This document shows, in pieces, positions 12,870 to 24,369 of a DNA stretch of 64,000 nt. A program made the translations under genes and the position numbers. Every line of letters starts with the position of its first letter. The first letter of the stretch is position 1. The notes beneath the pieces were generated by a model. That model searched no databases. It worked only from the letters and a program-made list of their open reading frames with translations, and had not been told where the DNA came from. This stretch comes from Aulostomus chinensis (lineage: Eukaryota > Chordata > Actinopteri > Syngnathiformes > Aulostomidae): contig JBBMOA010000003.1 of the NCBI GenBank assembly GCA_037954235.1, positions 6,377,453 to 6,441,452 on the forward strand, in the 5' to 3' direction.

Positions 12870-15200
12870 GTTACTTGCACAGATTTATTACATACAGCCT
12901 TAAACACATATGCAAGTACACACAGACATGTCTGGTCCAGTTAATGCTTGTTTGGCTGCTGCAGAGGATTAGGTTGCTCCCTGCTCTCCTACTCCACCCA
13001 TCAGTGGAAAACAATCATAAAAATCAGAAGCAGCATATACAGCCTGTCCCATGAAAGCGCCTGCAGTGCATGTCCAGGGGTGATTATCCCCTCCGACAGG
13101 CTGGCTGGCCTGTGAAACCAGGGTTGAGCAAGAGGCAGTCGGGGGGCAGAAGTTGTCTGCCCTGTCAAGCAGTTGAACTACAGCACCATAAGGGTCTGTT
13201 CAGGGCTAAGTGTAGTGGAGGGGAACTGTACCGCGATCTTAGCCCTTCCTATTTGCCCCATGGTATCCTTGCTAATGCTTACCAGATGGAGCTTGAGACA
13301 GGGAAAACACAGCTGAAGACTTAGACAGAATAATTTATATTCAGATGGAACTTTATACTGTCCTGTGCAGGGATATCACTAACTTTACTTTAATAAGAAA
13401 CCACAGCAGTCAGTTTGGTTGCTCCAAACATTTCTATGCACCTCTTACATGAGAAGAGTTGTGTTAACCAACTTTCCTCCTTCTGTCTAACCTGTGCTGG
13501 ACATTTATGTCCTTATTTAGCCATCTCAAATCATGTCAATTATCTTTTTTTCTCAGTAGTCTCACAGCTCAATTCACAACTCTGATTTACATAATTCCAT
13601 ACATAAAAGTGGAAGCTATCTGGTATTTCACCCACATTTTACAATATTCACTGTAGATGTATACTTTTCATTTTTAATTGTTGTGTCATGTGACCCACAG
13701 GACCACACTATTAAATGAATCCATTGTGAAATTTAACGGGAGAATCTCTCATTTTGTTTAGCCATGCAGTATTTTCTCATTCAGGAATTAAAATAAGCTG
13801 CAGCTGAGCACAGTAGGCCATCTGGGCCTCGACTGCTGGCGAAGCTGGCACTGACCCAGGACCCCAGGCCCCAGAGGGAGGGCCTTGAAAGGTTCGAGCG
13901 CTCAGGCCTTTTCCTTCCTGTTCCACTATGACATCTTCCTGCTTGGGGAGGCCTCTGGGAGTCATTGAACATGGCCCCACCAAGCCCTTGGATCTGCAGG
14001 ATAAGCTCACACAGCAGCTTCTAATTAGGCGTCAGCACTGACAGGTGGACAGAAACTGGAGGACTGGGATGCTTTATGCAAGTGTGCAGTTATTTGCGCC
14101 GCCCCAAAAGATTACAAGTGCAATAACTTTCCTCCAGAAGGGTGTACCTCTAAACATCACTTTGTGGGTGATTTAAAGGATTCAGTTGAGTTGAAACTGT
14201 GTTGTCTTCTTTAAAACAATCTGTTATGAATGTAATGGCTGGCTGAGATTTTAGTTTTGCACCTCACAATCAGACAATTAGTAACTTCTGAGTTTTTTAA
14301 ACAGATTCTAGGTTTTGGGGGCTAGTATTGACCTGTTTTGGAGAATAAAATCCTATAATAATACATTGGCAGTACATTTCATGTAGTGATTTTAAAAGCA
14401 TGTACTGTCTCAACGATGCATTGAAGAATCAAAAGTAAAGATAAAGTTTTGATCAAATATATTCGTGGTTTCATTGAAACTCACTTCTTTTAATTTTGTA
14501 GGGATTCTTTAAAATTGCAGAATATAATAATGAATATACAATAAATTGATCACAGTTTGGATATTAAAAGTTATCAGCACATTGGTTCAAGTGCTGCATG
14601 GATGCCATATGTTTGTTGGCAAACTTGGAAGTGAGCATTAAAAAAAGGGATTTTGCCACATTCCGTACTATTGCCAAAAAAGAAGCTCTGTGACAAACAC
14701 ACAGGTGTTCCTCATGTATGAATACTACTTATCTGATATTGAGGCAGTAATGTGATTGGTACAAGTGCTTTGAATAAACCATACAGCAGACTTAAACATC
14801 ACCACAACTAGGTTTTCAGTTCTTCTGCTTTTTGACATGATGGCATTTCTAGTATCATTTTGCCACTTGTTAGCAATGGCCATTTTTAAGACAAATAAAC
14901 GCTTCAAAATTCCCACGAGTGATATTTAATTTAGTCTTTAGAACAAAATGTTAAAATACATTGAGAGAGTGTGGAAAAACTGACCTTATTTCAGGCCAAA
15001 AACACATTCAAAAAATTCAAAAAGGGAATCGAAAACTCATCCCTAAGTCTCTCTGCAGAAATGTGCTTTCGTGTGCAAAGCTGAGATACTAAAGATGTTG
15101 AGCTGACATGTAAAGGCATATATATCTGGTATATTTTGCAACAAGCGATCTTCAATTATTAATGTGCCTCTCGTTCTCTCACATCAGCATGAGGCAAATT
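12870..15200. other. intergenic, no gene seen
   Basis: Mostly AT-rich, unremarkable. GC-richer patches at about 13050..13320 and 13790..14000 have open frames on the minus strand, but I recognise no domain and no plausible splice partners. Confidence 0.45.
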
Positions 15201-15219
15201 GAGGTAGCTTGTTAGCTTA

Positions 15220-15710
15220 GCATCCCCTCTATGACGTTTCCTGTCCAGGCTCTTATTTTGTTGACTTTGTTTTAGTTCTGTTTCCTGTTTTGATTCTGGG
15301 CTTGCTTTTTCGTTTCAGGACTGGATATGGTGCACCTGCGTGTAGTTTACGATCATCAGCTGTTACCATTCCTTATCAGGGGCAGTAGGCTACATCAGGC
15401 CTGGCCTCCTGCTTCCCTGTTGCCGGATCATTTATTTAGGCCCATTCCTAGAGTTTCTGTCTCGTGTCATGATTTTGCCCTCTCCTGTTATCCTAGTCTT
15501 GCACTCGCACTTTTCTTTGTTAACCAGTACCTAAAGTATTAAGTGATTTTTGTTCTTTCTTTTGTTATTTTGCTCCCTGAAGAAACTTAGCCACTGCCGC
15601 CACTTCCAGTCCCTGTGTTATTTTAGCATTTTTGTTATCTTTTGGCTGTTACTTTGTGAATAAACTTTATTCATTGCAGCTCTTGGGTGTCCAGCTTCTG
15701 CTTGTGGGTC
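15220..15710 (+). mobile_element. possible retroelement 3' end or LTR relic
   Basis: A pyrimidine-rich run (GTTTTAGTTCTGTTTCCTG, repeated TTTTGTT motifs) ends in GTGAATAAACTTTATTCATT and a short GC-richer end. This resembles the untranslated 3' ends of fish retrotransposons. There is no coding match, and terminal repeats could not be found, so the class is unknown. Confidence 0.25.
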
Positions 15711-15719
15711 AAGACTGTT

Positions 15720-18130
15720 TATTTCATAACAACCTCCAGCTGCAGTGGCAGTAGCCCTGCTTACATTTCCACTTTTCTACAGCGTAAACAAAGAATAGAT
15801 GATGAGGTGAACTTACGGTTGTTGGTACTGGTATTTGTCTATAAGGTTCTAAGGCGATTTCCACTCCTCAACTTGCTTGAAACAAACTTGCTTGGGGAAG
15901 CTTATCTATCAAGCTGGACCTCTTGTCTAAGCTACTTTTATCTTAACAACTTATTTGATTGCTGCAAGGTAATGTGGTGCAGATTCTTCAATCTGCTGAC
16001 ATTCATCCTTAAAGCTCTTTAAGTCTTAAGTGCACATTTGTTTTTGTTTTTTTGCTTATCTAATTAAAAACCAGGATTTCTATCTGTTTCTGTGGACATG
16101 GATTCTCCCACAGGGTTAGTGATCTATAACATTAATTCATCAGCAGCTGTGTTTGTCTGGACACAGGGTGCTAGGTGATATTAGCTGTGACTGATCAACA
16201 CCACATGTGGATCCCAACATAGGAGATTTACAACCAGAACACAAGCATGCCAGAGATGAGCCCTCAGAGTTCTATATATTCCTGAATACTGGCTCCAAAT
16301 ACCTAAACTCTGAATGCAGCATTAGCTACTCTGCCATTTAATAGAACAGTTAAGTGTTGTTTCTTTGCCAAATGCAAGAATACACAGATTAATGAATACT
16401 TATTTAAAAGGATGTTTTTTCAGCTCTGACACAGTTGAAACTCCTGCTCCTTTCTTCCCGTAGTTGCTCTTGTTGGCATCTCTCCAGCAATGTGCTAGTC
16501 TCTGATGGTCCCCATGAGTAATCATCAGCCACCACAATAGATCCAACAACACTAATTTGTGTCTTTCCTGTTTTTCTTTTACCTTTCCCCAGAGTTGACT
16601 CTGATTCATGCCTTCCTAACTGGCACTTTGCACTTGCTACCACCCTGACAGCCTCTCGGTGGTCAGACACTGCTGAGATAGATTGATTGCTTCCTCTGTT
16701 GGGATTCCTTGGCATTACTCAGATGGAGAAGGTGAGCCTTTACTGGAATTCCCCATATAGTTTCCTCTGAGTAGCTACAGGCAGAAGATGCCAGAAATGG
16801 CAGCTTGTGTGTGGTTGCAGAGCTTCACCTCGCTGGTTCAGCAAAGTTACAAAAGACTTTTTTTTTTTTTTAAATTGAATGTTGTATTATGTAGCCATGC
16901 AAATTTGGATTTCTTATCCAAGGTTCATATATCTATATATAAAAGCCCTCTCTTGCTCAAGTCTGCTTCTTTGCTGATCAAAGCTGAGGAAATAACAATA
17001 AATATATGTTTTACAGGCTTTTACATGTATTTCAAAATAAAAGAAAATATCTAATTCACACTGTTTTTTTTCAGTATGTCCAAAATATTCATAACATATA
17101 CACTTGTTTTTTTATGGATAATAAGGACATCGGTAAATATCTGCTATCAGTCTGTTGTAAAATATGGACATATTGTAAATGCATTTCTTGTGCATCCATA
17201 CTGCATTCACTCTGCTGCATTCAGCATACATGGAGCCCATATGTATGTAAAAATAAATTTAATTTCAATGTGCATTACAACATGGAAAAGAAAAGAAAAT
17301 ACAATAATGTCTCTTCGGTGGATGAAGCATTTTCCCCTCTAATATTATTCCTGAAACTGCCCACTGGTGAACTAAGCTCCTCCAAATAATCTTAGTTTCA
17401 TCCTACAGAACAATACAAAATGGAGTTGTTTTCTTCTTCAGGAGTTCACCCACCACAATATTCAAGAATGGGATCGGCACCAAAAGCATCACTTCATCTC
17501 TGGTAGGGTCAGCTGTCCCGCTAATGCCTTCGCATGCAATATTCATAGATCCATTCATGGACAACAGCCTGTAGATGACTTGTACTTGAGGACTTTGACT
17601 CGTAGATGAAAACATTTTTGAGTGCACACACACCTGATTTACCAGTATTTGTGGCGCTTGCTGCAACAAGCACTGCTAGGATTATCATAGGCTGGAGATT
17701 CTGAACTGCTCACAGTTTTTGCAGTCATCATTAAATAAGTGCATATAAACAATGCAGGGACCTGTTCGACTTGTTTCACACCCACTGTAAACCAGAACAT
17801 TAACAACAGGAGAGATATTCATTCTTTGTGTACAAATAGAACCCCTAAAATAGTATCCTGCCTTGTAGCTGCTTCAAACGTGTACGATTCCCAGAATATT
17901 ATTGCATAATGAAGCATTAGTGTGCATACAAGAGTTCTGTATCTGCTGGGGGTGGTGTTTGTTTTAGTGCTCATCACTTCATCACATCTTGGGAAAATTA
18001 ACCAATGATGCAAACTCCCGAAAAGTCTGAATAGTCCTCTAAGACTCCTGCAGCGCAGTGAAAAAGACTATGTCCTGCTGGAGGTTCCACTGAAGTCCAC
18101 TCTGAGAGAAGCTTCTGCTCCAGGTCAAAC
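15720..18130. other. intergenic, presumed region 3' of tcf15
   Basis: No gene seen. The frames at 16404..16715 and 17403..17669 on the minus strand have no recognisable features. The part just left of 18135 should include the tcf15 3' UTR; I could not pick a clear AATAAA on the minus strand. Confidence 0.4.
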
Positions 18131-18134
18131 AGTT

Positions 18135-19647
18135 TTATCGCCGACTTATCTGTCTCGCAATGCCTCCGTGCATTTTCACACAGTCTCTTCTGTCCTTTAC
18201 CTGTCAACAAGGAGAGAAACTGCGGTCACTGTTACGTCAAACAATAGTTCCTACAGGATTTAACACAATATCTAAGTTCAAATGTTTTGACAAATCAGCT
18301 CAGCACAGTTACATAAATGCCTACGATTATTAAAAAAAATACTGCTTTTCCTTTAAAGGATATCACCATGTGCTGAATGATATGGCACCTATAAATAAAC
18401 TAAATCCCAACAGAGGGATTCGAACACTAATATGGACTACGTCCATTTCACTGGGTGCAGTTTGGCTCCATCACATCATATGACCACCCTCTAAACTGGA
18501 ATCCAGTCAAAAATGTGATAGTTTGATGACCTGATGAGAAAAAGTCTAGCTGACTTATCGCTGAGATTTAAAAAAAACAAAAAAACATCTAAACTGGTCT
18601 ATGATCTGGTAAATGGAAAAAAAGTTACACATGCCTGGGAAACGGGCGTCTGCTTTGACCGGTTGGGGGAAAAGAGAGCAGGAGAAAGGGTTTTCTTGAA
18701 AATTCTACAAGCCATCGATTTGATTTTTTGTTTTTGTTTTACAGGACCAACTTTATGTAACCTAGCTTACCAATTGCACAGATTCCTTATTGTTTTGAAG
18801 CCCTCTCAACCCTGTCAGTATTTATAATGTCAAGGAAAGTGGAAGGTCAAGTTATACATAAACAGTACATATATATATATATATATATAAAAAAAAAACC
18901 CGGATGGTAAATTAAAGAAGTTGTTTACTTTTTCATTATTTGAACATTGCAAGCTTCTGGTGGTGTGAAGCCTATTTTACAGGAGAGGGTGCAGGAATTA
19001 ACAGACGGACAGATAATATTACTGTGTTGCGAATGGATGAGCTGTGTGCAGTGACATTACACCACACATGATGAAGTGGAAAAGCATGTGCATGTGTTTT
19101 AGATACGGACTGTTAAATCTTTAAGTACAACACGTGTTGTCCGTGGACGCCCAGTGACCTATGGTATCTTGATATTCACCCCTTTTCGTTGGTTGCTGAG
19201 GCAGAATGTGCAGATAGTCCGCGGCTGTCTACCGTCACCGACGCCCTTCACCTCCTTGTAGACGGCGCTCAGGCACGGCTGGCCGTCCTCCCTCCCGTCC
19301 CCCACCACCAGGACGTTGGCAAGGTGGGAAATATAACTGGACGCCAGGCGCAGAGTTTCAATTTTGGACAGCTTTCTGTCCACCGGTTCCGTGGGAATGA
19401 GTGTCCGCAGTGCCGTAAAGGCCGTGTTGACGTTCTGAGTCCGGTGTCTCTCTCTGGCATTGGCGGCGTTCCGCTGCCTGACCACCACGCCGCCGGACTC
19501 CCGCGGAGTCCCACAGCAGCCGTAGCCCTGGTCCGTGCTGCCGTCGCTCTCGCTGCGGTTCTCCTCGTCGTCCGACATAAAGGTCAGGTCAGCTGGGTAG
19601 GAGAAGGGATGGGTGGACACCGGCCTCAGCATGGTGAAAGCCATCAT
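18135..19647 (-). CDS. tcf15: Tcf15/paraxis, bHLH transcription factor
   Basis: Join of 18135..18200 and 19180..19647, minus strand. The product is a nuclear class II bHLH factor that pairs with E proteins and controls epithelial somite and paraxial mesoderm identity. Exon 1 encodes an acidic N-terminal part (DDEENRSESDGS, residues 27-38), the bHLH (57-113) with NARERHRTQNVN followed by TAFTALRTLIPTEP, and the family signature ICTFCLSNQRKG (145-156). The donor GTGAAT at 19179 is in phase 0. The acceptor AG at 18202..18201 adds 21 residues, VKDRRDCVKMHGGIARQISRR, which align with the end of vertebrate TCF15 (RRD..C.K..G....RR). Total 177 aa, or 176 if the second ATG (19644, MAFTMLRP, better Kozak context) is used. 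The intron is 979 bp. Scleraxis is the closest alternative, but both termini fit Tcf15. Oddity: H68 and N72 in the basic region, where TCF15 has D and S. Confidence 0.93.
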
Positions 19648-19825
19648 GGGTACACAAGTGTTTCACACCAGTCCCTTTAATTTCAAGTAGAGGAGCTGCA
19701 TGTAGACTCGAGCTGTGCATAAAAGCGGACTAACTTCACGGATCAGCCGGCTGTAGTCCCTCCCAGCTTGGTTGGACACTTCCCCATAAGATGGTTTTGT
19801 GTGACGGTCATCATGTCAGGGAGGG

Positions 19826-19834
19826 CTCTTATAG
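19826..19834 (-). promoter_or_regulatory. candidate TATA box of tcf15
   Basis: The minus strand reads CTATAAGAG about 180 bp upstream of the tcf15 start codon, which would place transcription start near 19800 and give a 5' UTR of about 150 nt. The plus-strand CATAAAAG at 19718..19725 is in the wrong orientation for tcf15. Confidence 0.45.
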
Positions 19835-20225
19835 CTGCGGCGTCGCTCCCCAGCTTGGGGTGGGGGGAACGGAGGGGCATCCCTCCAAATGTTTGGCCCC
19901 TAAAACTGACAGGCATCATTTGGGTAACCTTAAAGCTAAGTGTGGAGCCCGACATTAACTCTGGTCGTCTAATAAGAAGCCTCACTGACTGACTCAAGTC
20001 ATGATTGTTGGCATGCAACACTGCAATGAGAAATCAAAGAAAGACTCCCCCGCTTTTAGCATAGAAAATTGCAGATTCTCATTTTATGACACTGCCTGCG
20101 TATAAATAAGATGCATGTTTCTACTTTAACATCTCTAATAACATATTTAATTGTAAAACAAATATTGTTAATGTATTTGTGCTTGTACTTTTGATCTTAG
20201 GATGCTTCAAATAATGTATATTAAT

Positions 20226-20602
20226 ATCCATCCATCCATTGTCTTCCACTTATTCCTGTTAAGGGTCGCGGGGGGGGGGGGGGGGCTGGAACCTATCCCA
20301 GTATTTAGTACTATAAACAGGCGAGAGGCAGGGTTCACCCTGGACAGGTCGGTCCATCGCAGGGCCAACATAGAGAGACAAACAACCATTCACACTCACA
20401 TTCACACCTACAGTCAATTTAGAGTGTTCAATCAGCCTCGTCCACTCTTGATGTCTTTGGACTGTGGGAAGAAGCCGGAGTACCCAGAGAGAACCCACGC
20501 AGGCACAGGGAGAACATGGAGACTCCACACAGAAAGATCCCGTGCCCGAGCCGGGAATCGAACCCGGAACCCTCTTGCTGTGAGGCGACAGTGTGAACCA
20601 AC
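20226..20602 (-). repeat. SINE copy, reverse orientation, left arm of a fold-back pair
   Basis: Reading on the minus strand: tRNA-like head with GGGTTCGATTCCCGG (close to a perfect B box), shared body, then CCCGCGACCCTTAACAGG and a GGAT tail. It contains a 16-base G tract on the plus strand (20270..20285). Immediately followed by an inverted partial copy. Confidence 0.92.
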
Positions 20603-20607
20603 TAACT

Positions 20608-20771
20608 GGTTGTTCGTCTCTGTATGTTGGCCCTGTGATGGACTGGCGACCTGTCCAGGGTGAACCCTGCCTCCAACCCGTTGACGCTGGGATAGGCTCC
20701 AGCCCCCCCCCCCCCCCGCAACCCTTAATAAGAATAAGCGGAAGACAATGGATGGATGGATGGATGGATGG

Positions 20772-20775
<4 letters not shown>
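20608..20775 (+). repeat. 5'-truncated SINE copy, right arm of the fold-back pair
   Basis: Holds only the 3' half: TGTTGGCCCTGTGATGGACT through a 15-base C tract (20703..20717), AGAATAAGCGGAAGACAATG and the GGAT tail. It shares the unusual AATAAGYGGAAGACAATGG tail junction with its inverted neighbour, while most other copies read GATAAGCRGTARAARATGG. Confidence 0.9.

Positions 20776-20818
<43 letters not shown>
20776..20818. repeat. (CA)n microsatellite abutting a SINE tail
   Basis: About 20 CA units directly after the GGAT tail of the preceding SINE. Confidence 0.95.
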
Positions 20819-20819
<1 letters not shown>

Positions 20820-20820
<1 letters not shown>

Positions 20821-22740
20821 ATTTGAAATAAGCAAGACTTTGATAAAATTAGAATTCTCATGTTCACCCTCCCATGGGAAAGCTGCGTGTTTGGCACTAA
20901 CCACCTCCATCAATAAAACGCCAGCTGAGGGAATGTGACAGGGGACAATGGTATTCCTGGAAAACATGGAACTGGCTATAATGTTCTACTTGAGAGTTTT
21001 TAGTGTACACGGAATTGTCCATCATCAAGGTTCACTGACTTGTTGTTCTGTCTCTTGTCAACATTTTTTGCAGGATCAGTGTTTTGCCATTTTCTCACAA
21101 ATTTTGAAATTCTGCTGGAAAAGTCTGTTTCGGTAATGTTACGGTTTCTCTTCCTCCTGCAGTTGGCTTATAGATTAGTAATTAGAGGTGTTGTCAACAT
21201 GAACATTGTAGACTTTTGCCATGTCTCATGAATCCAGTTGACATCTTACTAAACCTTTCATTATTATATTTAATGATATATTAGTCTTTAGCTATCTGCA
21301 TCATGAGCATCCATCAGCGTTTAAAATTAACAAATGGGTAATGGGTTGTGATGTTTTGACAGTCACACGCATTTAATAAAATCTTTTTTTTTTTTTTAAT
21401 GAGATGCCTGAATATCAAAAGCGTGTTTATGTGGTCCCAGCATGATTGGTGACCTCAGTGGACCAATATGAGCAGTGGCTCTACAGTTGTCCTGTTTCAG
21501 TTTGTCTAATGGGTTAAGTGCTATGGGTAAATAAACACTCAGCAGATGCTGGGGGTGATCAAGCCTGAACTTTCTCTGTGGAAGTGGAGCAAATGGCTTC
21601 CAGATTGACTTGCGCTGTTGGAGGGAGGGTGGACTGACTGCTGGAAAGGGGAGAGAGTGTCATCAAAGGGCCTGTTTTTACAAACACAACCCCTCCACAC
21701 ATCAAACCAGGGCTCCGGCGGCCCCTGGCCTCTGCTTCAGCTGCACCAACAAGAGCGACCTGTGTGGAACCTGGTTCCACTCATAAAGCAGGACACCATG
21801 GTGTTTTATCACGTTCAACCAGCCAGCAACACGACCCCACTGCACTTTCTCTCCCCCAGCACCAGCACCATTTCACAGTTTGGAACCGTAAATACTTCAA
21901 CCCCCACCAGCATTAACTTAAAGGAATGCCATTAAATGCCTGTGGAGGTGATTAAAATAGTAATGAAGTGTGTGATTGGTGGGATGTGTGTCAGAGAAGA
22001 TGTGACAGTGCCACTCAATAAGAATGTCCCACTAAATGTTTGACCAGGGTTTAAGCTGATGCAATATCATGAAGAAATAAAGCTGTCAACAAATAATATA
22101 TAGAGTGCTGTTTTTCATAATCTGACAAACACTTCAGTGCAAGAAAACGTTGTATGACTGCCCTTCACTGGTAGTTATTCTGACCATCTTGAAGGACTCT
22201 GTCCTACAAATAACCATATTTTCAATTAAGTAACAGCACTTAGATGTAAGATCTATCAATAATAAATGGCAGCAGAGTCCATTTAAAACTGCACAAATCA
22301 ATATTATAAAACAATCCCCCACTGATATTTTTGGACATTCTCTCCTATGTCTCAAAATCGGGCCTGATGGGATTTTTTTTGTACAATATGCGAAAGTGGC
22401 TAAAGCTTCACATTTGAGCTGCCTTTTGTGGTGGTAAAGAAAAATACAATTAAGTGAGCAGTGACACAAGAGAGACAATACCCGCACCCACAACGCACAA
22501 CACAATGCTTCACTAACCCACCTTATCTATTTGTCATCTGTCACGTCACTGGCTCCCCAAACACATTATGTATTAAAAAAACAGCAAATTATAAATGTGG
22601 TCTATTCTTGGAATGCAACTGCACACGTTACATGTCAGGTGACGACAGCAGAGCAATGCTTGAGACAAGACTGTCTCAGACTTACAAGATAAGAAAAAAA
22701 GAGCGCATTGTTTATAACAGTGTAGCTGATGAATTAAACT
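20820..22740. other. intergenic, no gene seen
   Basis: No supportable gene or recognised repeat. The antisense frame pair at 21559..21935 has no domain features. Confidence 0.5.
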
Positions 22741-22744
22741 CTGG

Positions 22745-22870
22745 TCAGATAAGATGAGATAAGATAAACCTTTATTCGTCCCTCAGTGGGGATGCATCAT
22801 ATGAAATATATCATGGGGCAAAGCAACAGGGTGTATGGCAGGCTGTAGGCTATTCCCCAGCTGCAAATGG
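22745..22870 (-). mobile_element. 3' end of a Rex1-like LINE
   Basis: The plus strand reads GATAAGATGAGATAAGATAA, then ACCTTTATTCGTCCCTCAGT. In the minus sense this is a short 3' UTR with AATAAAG and a (TTATC)n tail, as in the larger minus-strand copy at 57050..57610. Confidence 0.5.
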
Positions 22871-23473
22871 TACAGTCTAATCCTGAGCATAAAAGAAAAA
22901 GAAATGGAAAATTAGAACAGTTTTTTTGAAGTATGTTTAAAATTGTACTAAAAAATTAAATTCTAAAGTAACAATACAGAGATCTCCATTTGCATTGAAT
23001 AATTTTGCACCTTACCCCTTTTTATGATGTTTGCTGACAAATTTGTGTCTTCTGATGTAAAAGTGCATGATATTGTTTTTTGTTTTCTTGCCTATATCCT
23101 ATATGCTGATATCAATATTATCTGTGCAAAAATTTGTGTATATAATACTCAAGATCTGTACATACTGAACAACACATGTAAACAATGTGAATTTGAAAAG
23201 TAACACTTGTTTTTATTTCCAAATTTTTTGGGAAAGTCAATAAATCACATTCAGTATATTCTTCTATGTTTCCAACAAATAATAAGCAAATGTGATGAAG
23301 GGACTCGAGCATAAATGACTGATATAAATACCCTACCACATATCATCAGACCAATATCTGCTGCTACTGATGTTGTGCCAATGTTTTTTATTTTTATGTA
23401 TCTTTAATGCAGTATATTTTTGATGCCTGTTCAAAATTCTTTCAGGAAATCAATATAGTGAAGTTAAAGTTAA

Positions 23474-23691
23474 TCCAGACTCTAAATTGACTGTAGGTGT
23501 GGCTGTGAGTGTGAATGGTTGTCTGTCTATCTGTGTTGGCCCTGCAATGGACTGGCGACCAGTCCAGGGGAACCCCGCCTCTCACCTGAAGGCTGCTGGG
23601 ATAGGCTTCAGCCCCCGTGACTCCTATCAGGAAGAAGATGGATGGATGGATGGATGGATGGATGGATGGATGGATGGATGGATGGATGGAT
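23474..23691 (+). repeat. 5'-truncated SINE with long (GGAT)n tail
   Basis: Starts inside the shared body at GACTCTAAATTGACTGTAGG and ends in a GGAT array of about 13 units (23639..23691). The tail is the longest of this family here. Confidence 0.9.
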
Positions 23692-23759
23692 AATACTTTA
23701 AAGTTTAGAGAGCTTTATTAGAGAGATTTTTACTCCCATTTGATCACTCCATTTCTCCA

Positions 23760-24360
23760 GCACCCTCCAGAATCCTGAGTTAGGTCTTAAGGGAAGTCTA
23801 TCTACAGTCTCCTCTAATACAGCATTCTGTTTTGTCCTAGAAAACATCTGTAACTCTGTTATCTACTTTAATTCCTCAAAGACCCATCCTCGGCCCACTG
23901 CTGTTTTCAATTTACATGCTTCCTCTCAACCAGTTCATCCAGAACCATAGTATTTCCTACCACTGTCATTCAGATGACATACTGTTATACATCCCTCTTC
24001 AATCCAGCCACCCACGCAGCCTTGGTAATCTGCTTCTCAGTGGTATTAAATATTGCTTTTCCCAAACCTGTATTCAAATTCAGTAACAATAAGAGTTCAT
24101 AGTCAAATTCTACCCCCTTGCTTTAAATAAGCTTGATTTCTTGACCTCTTCTATTGTAATTTTCCCGAAATCTTTGTGGTGTTTCTGTTTCAGTGCCCAA
24201 GAGAAAATGTCTAGTCATGCTTTTGCAACTCCCCTAAATCTGATTAGTCCTGTCTTCTGCTGATTTTTATTGACTCACACATAAATTGATTTTCTGCCAT
24301 CTCAGCTACTGTAATGCAATTTGCCTGCATGGCACAGCAGGCAAATACAGGATTTTTCCT
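23760..24360 (+). mobile_element. decayed L2/CR1-type LINE, reverse-transcriptase core relic
   Basis: The plus-strand frame across 23868..24000 reads IPQRPILGPLLFSIYMLPL, then ISYHCHSDDILLYIPL. These are the PQG..LGP and Y/F-A-D-D blocks of a non-LTR reverse transcriptase, with the catalytic ADD changed to SDD and PQG changed to PQR. After an interrupted stretch, HLSYCNAICLHG at about 24298..24333 fits the downstream RLDYCNALLSG block of L2 elements. Inactive. Confidence 0.75.
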
Positions 24361-24369
24361 TGTAATGGT

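Noticed and set aside
19189..19680. A 163-codon plus-strand frame opposite tcf15 exon 1
   Set aside because: It is the antisense shadow of a GC-rich coding exon and has no domain of its own.
19717..19728. CATAAAAG as a TATA box for tcf15
   Set aside because: It reads as a TATA-like element only on the plus strand, opposite to the gene.
20259..20897. Frames up to 212 codons around 20.2-20.9 kb
   Set aside because: Translations of two SINE copies and a CA array; the same peptides recur at every SINE copy in the window.
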